Shown here: piece by piece, positions 1 to 7,365 of the stretch | Position numbering within the stretch: position 1 is the stretch's first letter | Layout: every line of letters begins with the position of its first letter | Assembly (NCBI GenBank): GCA_002412715.1 | Contig: DHVP01000047.1 | Span: forward strand, 1-30,250 | Length of the DNA: 30,250 nucleotides | Reading direction: 5' to 3' | Source: Deltaproteobacteria bacterium UBA5205 | GTDB lineage: Bacteria; Desulfobacterota; Syntrophorhabdia; Syntrophorhabdales; Syntrophorhabdaceae | Program-made: the position numbers and the translations under genes | The notes under the pieces: model-generated | What the model was told of the DNA's origin: nothing | What the model saw: the letters and a program-made list of their open reading frames with translations, nothing else | Databases searched by the model: none

Positions 1-72
1 GGCTATCTGGTGCAGCTCGCCGCCGGAGCCCCTGGCTTCTTCCTGTTTACTCGTTGTTTTTTTTCTATCCAT
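1..72 (-). CDS. 5' end of a leftward gene, possibly catalase (partial)
   Basis: Only the first 24 codons are inside the window, beginning with ATG at 72 and a good AGGAGG ribosome site just upstream (about 76-82). The peptide is hydrophilic (MDRKKTTSKQ, then a GSGGELHQIA tract) and has no signal peptide. Many bacterial catalases begin with a short Lys/Thr-rich tail followed by a GGE-x-HQ-like tract before the LTTNQG motif, so a catalase start is my guess from memory of the family. No catalytic residue is visible. The reading frame and start are well supported. The product is not. Confidence 0.5.
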   Translation of the reverse strand, partial: MDRKKTTSKQEEARGSGGELHQIA

Positions 73-433
73 GATTGTCCTCCTTGTATGATACTTTTTT
101 TTCGGGTAAACCGATATAACCCGCGTCTAATCATGTATTAGACGGTTGTCAAGATTCATCGAGGCTGGAGCGGCTTTCTTGCTGGCTCGGGATGTTTTTA
201 GGGGAACAGTTCTGGTGAACAATCTTATCTGTACCAGTGCGGGCCGCGGGTGGACTGCCAACAACAAGAGAATCCCCGATCTATTCCCGTCAGTAGAGAA
301 CTTTTTTGCTTCAAGTTTTGTCTAATATCTGAGAACATAAGGGGCCGGGGATATTGATTTACAGACATCACCCCTGAATCAGGCAGGAACTTGAATGATC
401 ATGCTAATAACCACTTAGTCAAAGGAGATGGGG
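73..433. other. Intergenic region between divergent genes
   Basis: This 361-base stretch separates the leftward gene at 72 from the rightward DUF4919 gene. The part nearest 72 holds the palindrome and -35 box described separately. In the rest I see no ORF with a ribosome site, no tRNA and no clear promoter for the rightward gene. The only strong element there is the AAAGGAG ribosome site at 421-427. Confidence 0.5.
124..152 (-). promoter_or_regulatory. Promoter -35 box abutting a perfect palindromic operator
   Basis: On the minus strand, a consensus -35 TTGACA (plus-strand 147-152) is followed almost at once by a perfect inverted repeat: CGTCTAAT (124-131), 5-nt spacer, ATTAGACG (137-144). 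The repeat fills the space where the spacer and -10 would lie, upstream of the gene starting at 72. A symmetric site in this position is the normal layout of a repressor operator. TCTAAT-N5-ATTAGA is AT-rich and loosely Fur/PerR-like, which would suit a peroxide-stress gene, but the regulator is not identified. Confidence 0.55.
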
Positions 434-1090
434 ATGAAAACAACATTAAGAGCGTTTTGTATTATCGTCATTATTGCCATGATAGGAGTGACAGCCGATA
501 TGGTCGGTCAGAACCATGCCGCAGCCGCCGACAAGCCTGACTATTATGAGATGCTGGCAAAACTGAAGAATAATGACACAAATGTCGATTTTCTGGCATT
601 CAGGCTTGCCTACACAAAGACTCAAGACTATAAACCTTATGGCGCCGACAGCAGCACAAAAGATGCGGCATTCGACGCCCTTAAGAAGAAGAATTATGCG
701 CAGGCCGTCACGCATGCCCAAACCGTATTGGAGACGAATTATGTCGACCTCGATGTTCATCTGTTATGCAGGATTGCCTACAGAGAGATGGGGAATTCAG
801 AAAGATATACCTTTCACACCTCTGTCCTGCAAGGGCTTGTCGGTTCGCTCTATGCCTCGGGCGACGGGACTACCCCTGAAAAGGCGATTGTTGTCATATC
901 CGTCCCGGAAGAATATTTTGTTATTAATGCAAACGGGCTTACATCGGTCAAGACCAGTACATTGGCTGCAAACGGCCATGATTACGACAGGATGGATGTC
1001 GAAAGCAGAAAGACCGGCCAAAAATCTACTCTTTATTTCAACATTGACATTCCTCGCCGCTGGTTAGCCAGGAACCTTCAAAAGAAATAG
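434..1090 (+). CDS. Secreted DUF4919 protein
   Basis: The 218-aa protein has a signal peptide (MKTTLRAFC, a hydrophobic stretch, likely cleavage around the AHAAA-type run near residue 32). The mature part follows the DUF4919 pattern as I remember it: an N-terminal helix with LAFRLAYTKT and Y-x-PYG, a TPR-like helical pair (residues about 75-115, AFDALKKKNYAQAV), then a beta-rich end with SGDGTTPEKAIVVIS, EEYFV, NGHDYDRM and YFNIDIPRRWL. The function of the family is unknown, and a role in the periplasm or outside the cell is inferred from the signal. An upstream in-frame ATG at 428 touches the ribosome site AAAGGAG (421-427), so the ATG at 434, at normal spacing, is preferred. The gene stands alone and converges on the DUF294 gene. 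Confidence 0.8.
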   Translation: MKTTLRAFCIIVIIAMIGVTADMVGQNHAAAADKPDYYEMLAKLKNNDTNVDFLAFRLAYTKTQDYKPYGADSSTKDAAFDALKKKNYAQAVTHAQTVLETNYVDLDVHLLCRIAYREMGNSERYTFHTSVLQGLVGSLYASGDGTTPEKAIVVISVPEEYFVINANGLTSVKTSTLAANGHDYDRMDVESRKTGQKSTLYFNIDIPRRWLARNLQKK

Positions 1091-1099
1091 CCGGGCTTT

Positions 1100-1133
1100 A
1101 TGCCTGAAGACGGCCGCAACCGTCTTCAGGCAT
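1100..1133. terminator. Bidirectional hairpin between convergent genes
   Basis: There is a perfect 14-bp stem, 1100-1113 with 1120-1133, around a 6-nt loop. It lies 10 nt after the DUF4919 stop codon. Its right arm overlaps the last codons and the TGA stop (1126-1128) of the convergent DUF294 gene. Neither side has a long T-run, so it may end transcription poorly or protect the mRNA 3' ends instead. Confidence 0.7.
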
Positions 1134-3207
1134 TGTCCGCTACCCTGAGAACATCCTTTGTGATCTTCTGCATCTCCGAGACGGCGAGAAACGAATCCTT
1201 GAGCAATTGTTTTTGTTTTGTGCCGAGGAGGGCAGGATTGATGTTGTTGCTGAAATCCCTCCCCTGGTCGAGGTTGTTCAGGTTGTTGTGGATCTTAAGG
1301 GCCAGGAAGGTCTCGAAAGCCTGTTCGAAGAACTCTGACCTGTCGGTGGGAATGATGCCTTTTTCCGCGAGTCCCCTGATCCTCTCGAGGGTGTTGACCT
1401 CGGCTACCTCGCCGAAGAAAGCGAGGAGCTTCACACATGTGGACAGCGGAAGGAGCCCGTGGGTCTTGATGTTGACTGTATTCTTGTATTTTCCGTTCTT
1501 TTCCACGAGGAAATTCTTGAAAAAACCCAGCGGGATGGGAATTGAAACGATCGGCTGGGCAAGCATTCGCAGGGCATAGGTGTGTTTACGAAATTCGCCG
1601 ATGACGTGGGACCTGAGCGTCTCCTCAAGGATTTCGCTGCCGTAAACAGCTCTGAAATCAAGGAATGTATAAATATCGACAAGATCTTCCCCTTTTTCGG
1701 CGCTGACGCTTATCCAGCGGGCTGTCTTCTCTTGCCACGACGAAAGATCGCCGAAGTACCGGGGGTTGGTTGCCATGATATTGCCCTTGCAGAGGGGGAA
1801 GCCACATTCGTTCAATCCGTTCACGACCCTGTCCGAAAGGGCCTTGAAGTATTCTTCCGCCGATCTCGCCTTTTCCCTGTTCCCGGTGGAATCGAAGAGG
1901 ATGGCATTATCCTGATCGGTGAGAAGTGTTTGCTCTTTTCTCCCCTCACTTCCCAGCCCGAGCCATGCATAAGGGATCGGCGCCGCCCCGAGGGTTTTCT
2001 CCGAGAGCCTTATGGCCCTCCTCACGATCCTGTCGTTCAGTTCGCTCACGATCTTGCATGCATGGGAAGCGACCGCACCATCCCCTATCAATACCCTCAG
2101 CACGCTCTCCACGTCCTGTCGCAGTAGGTTGAGTTCGTCGAAGCTTCTCGCGTCCTCTATGTTTCGTATGAGGGAAAGGACCTCTCTTCCCCGGAATTGC
2201 AGCAGATCAAGGCTCGTCAGGACCCCCTCGATCTTCTCACCGGTCATTACTATGAGGGTGTCCGTCCGCTTTCTCATCATTTCATGAAGGGCGTCAAAGA
2301 AGTAACTGTCGGAATTGATGGCCTTTAATCCCTTTTCGACGATGGGGCCGATGGTTTGCCGGGGACTGGCGCCTTTGAGGAGTGAGGCATCGACAAGCTC
2401 CTTGAGGCCGATCGTCCCAAGGAACTTCTTATTGCTGTCAATGACCACCGCCGTTTTGACATCCTCCCCGATGAGTCTGCGGGCGGCCTCTTCCAGGGTG
2501 TCACCCTCGGCACAGAAGACCTGTCTGGAAGAGATCAGATCTTTCACCCGTTTGCTGTACAGGAAGGGCTCCACCTGTGCCATGGCCCCGGTTCCGGTGG
2601 CAAGAAGTTTGCTGAAGATCGTCTTCGACTGGCGGATGATCAGTTGATTGAAATAGCCCGCAAACTGAGGATAAATCTCTACCATGGCCGTAAAGGCGTC
2701 CCTGTTCTGGGCGAGACAGAGGGTTTGCTCGATCGTGACGACAGTTGAAGGGTTGATGCCGTCGGAGAGGAGGGCCGTCGCTCCGCAAAAATCCCCTTCG
2801 CCAAGGAAACCGACGACCTTTTCTTCGCCGTCCTTCTCCATGAATATCTTCGCCAGGCCGTTCTTCACGACATGGAAAAACTCTCCCGCTGTCCCTTCCT
2901 TCTGGACCAACTCACCGGTCGCGAATTGTTTCCATTCCATGGTCTCGCAGATCTGCGCGAGGCTGGCGGCGTCGAGCCTGTCGAATGGCTCTATGGTTTC
3001 CAGGAAGGCTGTCTTGTCCGAAAAGCGTTCCTTTTCAAGATCGGATTGAAGATCCAGCGCGCCCTTGAGGGCCGCATCCTGCACGGCGCCGATCTCAAGG
3101 AGAATCTCGCCGATAGGCTTGTCGCTGCCGGCCTGAATCCTCAACGCCTTTTCAATGGATTTTTCTTCGATACAGCCCTGTTTCAGCAGAATATTACATA
3201 TCTTCAT
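1126..3207 (-). CDS. cNMP-binding / CBS / DUF294 putative nucleotidyltransferase
   Basis: This is a roughly 693-aa cytoplasmic signalling protein. In order it has an N-terminal helical module like the MshEN/type II secretion ATPase N-domain (about 1-55, ILLKQGCIEEK, IGEILLEIGAV), a Crp-type cyclic-nucleotide-binding fold (about 75-190, with LGEGDFCGATALL), two CBS repeats (about 220-340), a DUF294 nucleotidyltransferase-like domain (about 365-510, GLGSEGRKEQTLLTDQDNA, with GS and DQD metal-site motifs), and a DUF294 C-terminal helical domain. This architecture is common in proteobacteria and is related to the GlnD-type nucleotidyltransferase fold. The partner protein and ligand are unknown. 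A GTG at 3219 would add four residues. The ATG at 3207 has GGTGG about 8 nt upstream and matches the usual MKIC start. No neighbouring target gene is evident. Confidence 0.85.
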   Translation of the reverse strand: MKICNILLKQGCIEEKSIEKALRIQAGSDKPIGEILLEIGAVQDAALKGALDLQSDLEKERFSDKTAFLETIEPFDRLDAASLAQICETMEWKQFATGELVQKEGTAGEFFHVVKNGLAKIFMEKDGEEKVVGFLGEGDFCGATALLSDGINPSTVVTIEQTLCLAQNRDAFTAMVEIYPQFAGYFNQLIIRQSKTIFSKLLATGTGAMAQVEPFLYSKRVKDLISSRQVFCAEGDTLEEAARRLIGEDVKTAVVIDSNKKFLGTIGLKELVDASLLKGASPRQTIGPIVEKGLKAINSDSYFFDALHEMMRKRTDTLIVMTGEKIEGVLTSLDLLQFRGREVLSLIRNIEDARSFDELNLLRQDVESVLRVLIGDGAVASHACKIVSELNDRIVRRAIRLSEKTLGAAPIPYAWLGLGSEGRKEQTLLTDQDNAILFDSTGNREKARSAEEYFKALSDRVVNGLNECGFPLCKGNIMATNPRYFGDLSSWQEKTARWISVSAEKGEDLVDIYTFLDFRAVYGSEILEETLRSHVIGEFRKHTYALRMLAQPIVSIPIPLGFFKNFLVEKNGKYKNTVNIKTHGLLPLSTCVKLLAFFGEVAEVNTLERIRGLAEKGIIPTDRSEFFEQAFETFLALKIHNNLNNLDQGRDFSNNINPALLGTKQKQLLKDSFLAVSEMQKITKDVLRVADNA

Positions 3208-3384
3208 AGCTTGATCCACCTGCGCTGTATGGTGCTTTGTGACCTAAAGCCTGGCGAGCCTGAACTCATTCTCATCCTGTCCATGAATGCATGGGGACCA
3301 CAACTGTCGTCCCGAACGATGAAGAAAAGCAATCACTGGCAAAAAAACCGGAACATTTGTCTCGTCATTACGTCTCATTAATAT

Positions 3385-3412
3385 ATTATAATGAGGAAAC
3401 AAAGAATGACAA
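3385..3412 (-). promoter_or_regulatory. Leftward promoter for the DUF294 gene
   Basis: Minus-strand TTGTCA (3412-3407) and a perfect TATAAT (3390-3385) are separated by 16 nt. The -10 lies inside an inverted repeat, CTCATTA (3374-3380) with TAATGAG (3389-3395), which could be an operator. The transcript would carry a leader of about 170 nt before the start at 3207. A TATAAT is also present on the plus strand (3387-3392) but lacks a good -35. Confidence 0.4.
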
Positions 3413-3505
3413 AGTTTTCCGGTTCGACCTCCAAAAGAGTGGCCGAACGCGGGTCATAGAAACAAAGGATCTTACGTGTTTAATTCACCAGCCCGGAGGT
3501 ATGAA

Positions 3506-3877
3506 ATGCGAAAGACAGGATTGGTATTGGTTGCAGTGTTGGTTTTTTTAACGTTATTGTCGGGTTTTGCCCTGGCTGATTGCGAGAGTGATTGCGATGG
3601 TCCTTTCCAAACATGTGTGAAGATGTGCAGACAAACGACCAAGGAAGACAGCAAGGAAGCTGCCAGCTGCATGGATAACTGTTTTCGTGGAATCAGCGGT
3701 TGCCAGAAAAGATGCAAAAACAAGAAGAGCGAGAATACCCGAGGCGGTTTTGTGACCGTAAGCAGCGCTCAGGGCGCCAGCTGCATCGAGAAAGGCCTGA
3801 CATGCATTTTAAACGGCACGCCCTGCTGTGCGCCCTATGAATGCAAGGGGAAATTTCCCAATACCTACTGTCAGTAG
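3506..3877 (+). CDS. Secreted disulfide-rich miniprotein with CX3C hairpins and knottin-like tail
   Basis: This 123-aa protein has a clear signal peptide (MRKTGLVLV to GFALA, cleavage before DCESD). The mature chain of about 98 residues holds 14 cysteines. The first half contains two copies of C-x3-C-x6-C-x3-C separated by 13 residues (CESDC..TCVKMC and CMDNC..GCQKRC), the spacing of alpha-hairpinin-type helical hairpins. After a linker, the last part reads C-x6-C-x6-CC-x4-C-x8-C, which fits the inhibitor-cystine-knot framework. The start is set by GGAGG (3495-3499). The longer in-frame ATG at 3476 lacks a ribosome site. I do not recognise a named family. The fold assignments rest on cysteine spacing alone, and the function is unknown. 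The gene lies between the DUF294 and C45 hydrolase genes without overlap. Confidence 0.7.
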   Translation: MRKTGLVLVAVLVFLTLLSGFALADCESDCDGPFQTCVKMCRQTTKEDSKEAASCMDNCFRGISGCQKRCKNKKSENTRGGFVTVSSAQGASCIEKGLTCILNGTPCCAPYECKGKFPNTYCQ

Positions 3878-4013
3878 AAGAGACAGAAGGAAGATTTTCC
3901 TTACCGGTAAACACCTTTTCAAAAAAGCGTGTGATTTCATCAGCCGGATGATACTATATCGTTCTGAGAAGGGTGGTTGATTTTTTTTCTTCACGAGCAG
4001 GAGGACGTCCGTC

Positions 4014-5264
4014 GTGCTGAAGAACATCTGGAACGTCATTGCGGTCTTGTTACTCGTCGGTGTCCTGGCAGGATACGGGGGAGGCGCGGTCGTCTGCGCC
4101 GCCGAAGGGACGAAACCCCCTGTTGTCAAAGTTTTCGAGAAGGGGGTGCTCTATCACTACGGCAAGATCAAGGTCGTGGAACTCAACGGAACCTACCGGC
4201 AGATGGGACGCCAGTACGGCAAACTGCTCGCTCCCGAGATCCGTGGAATGTATTCGGAGATTATCAGGCAATTCACTCTCAAAAAGATAGCGTCGGCGGA
4301 CGGGCATCTTGGGGAGTTCTCAAAAAAGTTGTTCAAGCTCTATCCGAAACGCCTCCGGGATATCGGGGAGGGTATGTCCGAGACATCGGGGATGGGAATT
4401 GACGAGATTGCCGTCCTGAACGAATCCTTTGACTTTTTAATCTCCCCCGGTCCAACCGCAGCGGTGCCGAGAGGAGATCGGAACCATTGCTCGAGCATAG
4501 CGGTCTGGGGAGATTATACCGGGGGTGGCCCCCTGATCATGGGGAGGAACTTCGATTTCCCGGCTTTCTACAGAAATTTCAATCCATACATTGTCGTAGT
4601 CGTATTCAACCCGACCGATGGAAGCCATAGTGCCGCAGTGATCGCCCATGCGGGCCAGATCGGTGTCATTCAGGCCTTCAATGACACCGGCCTTGTCCTG
4701 GAGAACAATGACGGCAGCAGTTACGACGATCGGCAGCGCTACTTCGGGGAGCGAACCCCTTTCCTGATTAGAGATCTGGAGCTGGCCTTCGATTACTCTA
4801 CCTTTGAAGGACTGGATGCAGCCCTCAAGGGCGCACGCTTTCATTACCCCATAGTCTTCAACGTCGCCTTTCCCGACAAGGCATACTCGTATGAAATGGC
4901 CACGTTTGATGTGAAAAGGAGGGATGGGGAGCAAGGCCTGCTTATAGGCGTCAACCATTTTGTCCATCCCGAATGGACATCGCGGCAGCCGGGGAAAGAC
5001 AGTGTTGTCGGGAATTCAGCTGCACGGTACAAGAACCTTGCCGCACTTGCGGCGAAGTACAAGGGAAACATCGATGCGCACCGGATGATGGCGATACTCG
5101 ATATCCCGTTAACCAGGGGCGGAGCGACTCCGCCGGACAAATCAATATACCAGTTTGTCACCATACCGGCATCCCTGAAACTGTGGGTAAAGGCCCCGGG
5201 GTATGTGCAGTGGACAGAGATTGACCTGAAAAAACTGTTTCGGAAAACCGGGGTCACCCGATGA
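4014..5264 (+). CDS. Exported C45-type Ntn acyltransferase/hydrolase
   Basis: The 416-aa protein starts at GTG with GGAGG at 4000-4004. An N-terminal hydrophobic stretch (residues 5-30) indicates export. The rest resembles the C45 family (acyl-CoA:6-aminopenicillanate acyltransferase-like) of autoprocessing Ntn hydrolases. It has GTYRQMGRQYG near residue 60, a helical region with EGMSETSGM, then RNHCSSIAVWGDYT with the expected nucleophile Cys159, followed by IMGRNFDF and NDTGLVLENND. Such enzymes cut themselves before the Cys, which then becomes the N-terminal nucleophile of the large chain and hydrolyses or transfers acyl groups from amides. The residue before the Cys here is His, not the Gly of the fungal enzyme. 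The substrate cannot be read from the sequence. Confidence 0.75.
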   Translation: MLKNIWNVIAVLLLVGVLAGYGGGAVVCAAEGTKPPVVKVFEKGVLYHYGKIKVVELNGTYRQMGRQYGKLLAPEIRGMYSEIIRQFTLKKIASADGHLGEFSKKLFKLYPKRLRDIGEGMSETSGMGIDEIAVLNESFDFLISPGPTAAVPRGDRNHCSSIAVWGDYTGGGPLIMGRNFDFPAFYRNFNPYIVVVVFNPTDGSHSAAVIAHAGQIGVIQAFNDTGLVLENNDGSSYDDRQRYFGERTPFLIRDLELAFDYSTFEGLDAALKGARFHYPIVFNVAFPDKAYSYEMATFDVKRRDGEQGLLIGVNHFVHPEWTSRQPGKDSVVGNSAARYKNLAALAAKYKGNIDAHRMMAILDIPLTRGGATPPDKSIYQFVTIPASLKLWVKAPGYVQWTEIDLKKLFRKTGVTR

Positions 5265-5290
5265 TTCTCCGATACAGGAGGTCATTTGCT

Positions 5291-5350
5291 GTGTTATATA
5301 GAAAAGAAGGCAACCAAATATATTGCTTAGGAGATAATCATGCAGGATAG
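5291..5350 (+). CDS. Possible 19-codon leader ORF overlapping the next gene
   Basis: An AGGAGG (5276-5281) sits 9 nt before a GTG that opens a 19-codon frame (starting VLYRKEGNQ). The frame ends at TAG 5348-5350, overlapping the ATG (5340) of the following gene by 11 nt. No other start explains this strong ribosome site. Translating it could couple ribosome flow to the downstream gene. It may equally be chance. Confidence 0.25.
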   Translation: MLYRKEGNQIYCLGDNHAG

Positions 5351-5924
5351 AGAGATCACCGATAGAATCGGCAAGCTTTTTGAGGAAACAGTACCAATCT
5401 TAAACAATATATATAGAGGTTTTGCAGGTCAGAAAATTAACCTTCTCAAGGAAAGCAGATCAAAGTTCAGGGAATCATTGAAAGAAGGCCTCCCCGCGAT
5501 AGAAAAGCTCGTCGAAGACAAGGACAAAAACGAGGCGGAACAGAAATTTGTAATTGCGCTCCCCCACCTCCAGCGCGTCGCGCTGGCTCTCGACAGCCTT
5601 GTCGACAAGATGGAAACAAAAGTTGAATCCAACGTACTCTTTACCCAAAAAGCCCTTGATGAAATAAAGCAACTCATGGTGGCTGTCGGAACAGAATTCA
5701 CCGACGTGAAGGATTATTTCACGACCAGGAATCCTGTACTCAAGGACAAGATACGAAGTGATACGGAAAAAGTCAGGGGGATGATTGACGAGTTTGATAT
5801 TGTCCATCAGAACCGGTTAATTACCGGCATATGCATGCCCCAGGCTTCATACCTGTATATTGACATGACTGACTCCCTGAAAAGGATGGCGAAAGAGCTC
5901 GCGGCTTTTGCCGACAAAACATAG
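5340..5924 (+). CDS. Helical protein, PhoU-like, function unknown
   Basis: The 194-aa soluble protein is predicted almost wholly alpha-helical. It starts with an amphipathic helix (REITDRIGKLFEETVPILNNIY), followed by charged heptad-rich helices (residues 30-130) and a final helix (DSLKRMAKELAAF). The pattern of long antiparallel helices resembles PhoU/DUF47-type domains that accompany phosphate or ion transporters. No transporter gene is next to it and I see no metal-binding E/DxxxD signature, so this is only a fold-level suggestion. A TTAGGAG ribosome site precedes the ATG. A short possible leader ORF overlaps its start. Confidence 0.6.
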   Translation: MQDREITDRIGKLFEETVPILNNIYRGFAGQKINLLKESRSKFRESLKEGLPAIEKLVEDKDKNEAEQKFVIALPHLQRVALALDSLVDKMETKVESNVLFTQKALDEIKQLMVAVGTEFTDVKDYFTTRNPVLKDKIRSDTEKVRGMIDEFDIVHQNRLITGICMPQASYLYIDMTDSLKRMAKELAAFADKT

Positions 5925-5987
5925 CCTTAAACGCGGTCAGCCATCTCGCCGGTAAGCCAGCGGAATGGTGAAAGTCTAGCATTGGGG

Positions 5988-6116
5988 TCACCCGTTAGAG
6001 GACTGTAAACTTTCACCGACAACTTTCAGGTCCTTGAACCAGTCTACAAGCCTCGTGACCAACGTGGTCTTTCCCGTACCCGGAAGACCCGTGATGGGTT
6101 GCCCTTCTCCATAAGC
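5988..6116 (-). pseudogene. Relic of a P-loop NTPase (THEP1-like)
   Basis: Read leftward, this short open stretch encodes ITGLPGTGKTTLVTRLVD followed by WFKDLKVVGE, then loses similarity and stops at TGA (5988-5990). The Walker A motif GLPGTGKT and the following LVxRL...LKxVG pattern match the N-terminus of THEP1-type nucleoside-triphosphatases, where GFYTEEIRE would come next. A TAG stop lies just upstream of the Walker A (6117-6119), there is no start or ribosome site, and the Walker B and C-terminal parts are missing. It looks like the remains of a deleted gene. Confidence 0.5.
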
Positions 6117-6280
6117 CTATTCTATAAGCCCAAACCCCCGATCAGACAAGCACCCGGGGACTGACCTCCAGAAAAACTTCTTTGTAATCCCCGAACAAGG
6201 GTTTCCGCCATAGGCCCTGTAATGGAAAAGACGACACGGCATGCATCATAATAACCACGTAAAAATAATCAGTTGCGCGA

Positions 6281-6309
6281 CAGACATTACTGCTTTCCTG
6301 CCGTATAAT
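6281..6309 (+). promoter_or_regulatory. Promoter for the DUF3243 gene
   Basis: CAGACA (6281-6286, four of six matches to the -35 consensus) is followed after 17 nt by a perfect TATAAT (6304-6309). The transcript would start near 6316 and reach the DUF3243 start at 6431 after a leader of about 115 nt. Confidence 0.45.
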
Positions 6310-6430
6310 TGAACTGTGTATTGGGTCTCCGGCGCGGCTCCATGTCTTTGATCGATGTGCAGGAGGTAGCAACCGGTTCATTTCCCGTTGCGGCAATAAC
6401 AACTCTGGTAAACAAATCAGGAGGTCAATA

Positions 6431-6700
6431 ATGGGAAAAAGGGAATGTCTGGAAGGCATGGATTTTATGAAAGACTGGAAGACATGGCGTGCAAGTCTCC
6501 GTGACGCTATCCAGGAGGGCAGGAAATACGGAATGACCGACGAGGAGATCAAGACCCTGGCCGTTGAAGTGGGGGACTATCTTGCTAAGAAAGTTTGTGC
6601 CGGGACCCCAGAGGAGGCCCTTCTCAAAGAACTTTGGGATGTGGCCACACCGGAGGAAAGAAAGACCTTAGGAGCATTGATCTTCAAATTAGTCGGGTAG
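6431..6700 (+). CDS. DUF3243 family protein
   Basis: This 89-aa soluble protein matches the DUF3243 pattern: an N-terminal helix (WKTWRASLRDAIQEGRKYGMTDEEIKTLAVEVGDYLAKKV) and a C-terminal section with EALLKELWDVATPEERKTLGALIFKLV. The family is best known from small Bacillus proteins such as YmfJ, whose structure is helical and whose function is not settled. The ATG is preceded by AGGAGGT at 6420-6425. It is followed 92 nt later by the fasciclin gene on the same strand, so the two may be co-transcribed. Confidence 0.8.
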   Translation: MGKRECLEGMDFMKDWKTWRASLRDAIQEGRKYGMTDEEIKTLAVEVGDYLAKKVCAGTPEEALLKELWDVATPEERKTLGALIFKLVG

Positions 6701-6792
6701 ACCGCTTAACAAACGTCGGGTATCCCATCGAACACCCGCGTGACGGCACCACGAAGTCCGTCCCGGGAAAATTTGATCAGGAGGAAACAGCA

Positions 6793-7293
6793 ATGAAGAA
6801 GATTTATGGGTTGATGGTTGCACTGGTTTTGATCATGGCTATGGTTGTTGCACCTGCCGCAAACGCACAGGACAAGGATATCGTCGATACGGCAGTAGCG
6901 GCCGGCTCTTTTAAAACACTTGCGACTGCGCTCCAGGCAGCAGGATTGGTGGAGACCTTGAAAGGTCCCGGGCCATTCACGGTATTTGCACCGACAGATG
7001 AGGCATTCGCCAAGCTACCGAAGGGTACCCTCGATGACCTCCTGAAACCGGAGAATAAAGAGAAATTGGTCTCGATCCTCACCTATCATGTTGTGCCGGG
7101 CAAGGTGATGGCGGCGGATGTAGTGAAGCTGAAAAAGGCCAAGACTGTTCAAGGTTCCGAGATCTCCATCAAGGTCAAGGGTGAAAAGGTAATGGTCGAC
7201 AAGGCGAACGTGATTAAGACGGACGTCGGCGCATCAAACGGTGTTATCCATGTCATCGATGCTGTTATGATGCCACCAAAGGCAAAGAAATAG
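6793..7293 (+). CDS. Secreted fasciclin (FAS1) domain protein
   Basis: The 166-aa protein has a signal peptide (MKKIYGLMV to PAANA, cleavage before QDKD) and a single FAS1 domain filling the rest. Typical landmarks are TLATALQAAGLVETLKGPGPFTVFAPTDEAFAKLP (H1 region) near residues 45-75, LTYHVVPGKV near 100, and the C-terminal NGVIHVIDAVMMPP (H2 region). FAS1 proteins mediate adhesion or bind small hydrophobic molecules. This one is a minimal single-domain secreted form. An AGGAGG ribosome site (6779-6784) fixes the start. A longer upstream reading of the frame overlaps the DUF3243 gene and is rejected. A strong hairpin terminator follows. Confidence 0.9.
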   Translation: MKKIYGLMVALVLIMAMVVAPAANAQDKDIVDTAVAAGSFKTLATALQAAGLVETLKGPGPFTVFAPTDEAFAKLPKGTLDDLLKPENKEKLVSILTYHVVPGKVMAADVVKLKKAKTVQGSEISIKVKGEKVMVDKANVIKTDVGASNGVIHVIDAVMMPPKAKK

Positions 7294-7317
7294 CTCACGC
7301 GAGGAATATTGTTCAGG

Positions 7318-7355
7318 AAGTTGTCCCGGGCAAAAACCCATGCCCGGGACAACTT
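7318..7355. terminator. 15-bp hairpin after the fasciclin gene
   Basis: A perfect 15-bp stem (7318-7332 with 7341-7355) encloses an 8-nt loop and lies 25 nt after the fasciclin stop codon. The T-run is poor (TTGTTAT). If the small leftward gene ending at 7366 is real, the hairpin also lies directly after its stop and serves both genes. Confidence 0.75.
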
Positions 7356-7365
7356 GTTATGAACG

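Larger units (their letters stand above)
5925..6430. other. Intergenic region with gene relic and promoter
   Basis: This 506-base stretch lacks an intact gene. It contains a degraded P-loop NTPase fragment on the minus strand (5988-6116), a wide inverted repeat GGTGAAAGT (5967-5975) with ACTTTCACC (6009-6017), and a promoter near 6281-6309. A leftward frame over 6142-6552 covers the DUF3243 gene and has no ribosome site, so I treat it as non-coding. Confidence 0.5.

Noticed and set aside
5967..6017. GGTGAAAGT...ACTTTCACC inverted repeat as an attachment site or small RNA
   Set aside because: The arms are only 9 bp with a 33-nt gap and no second copy or integrase was seen.
6142..6552. Leftward 136-codon frame
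   Set aside because: It has no ribosome site, covers the DUF3243 start, and is low in recognisable protein features.
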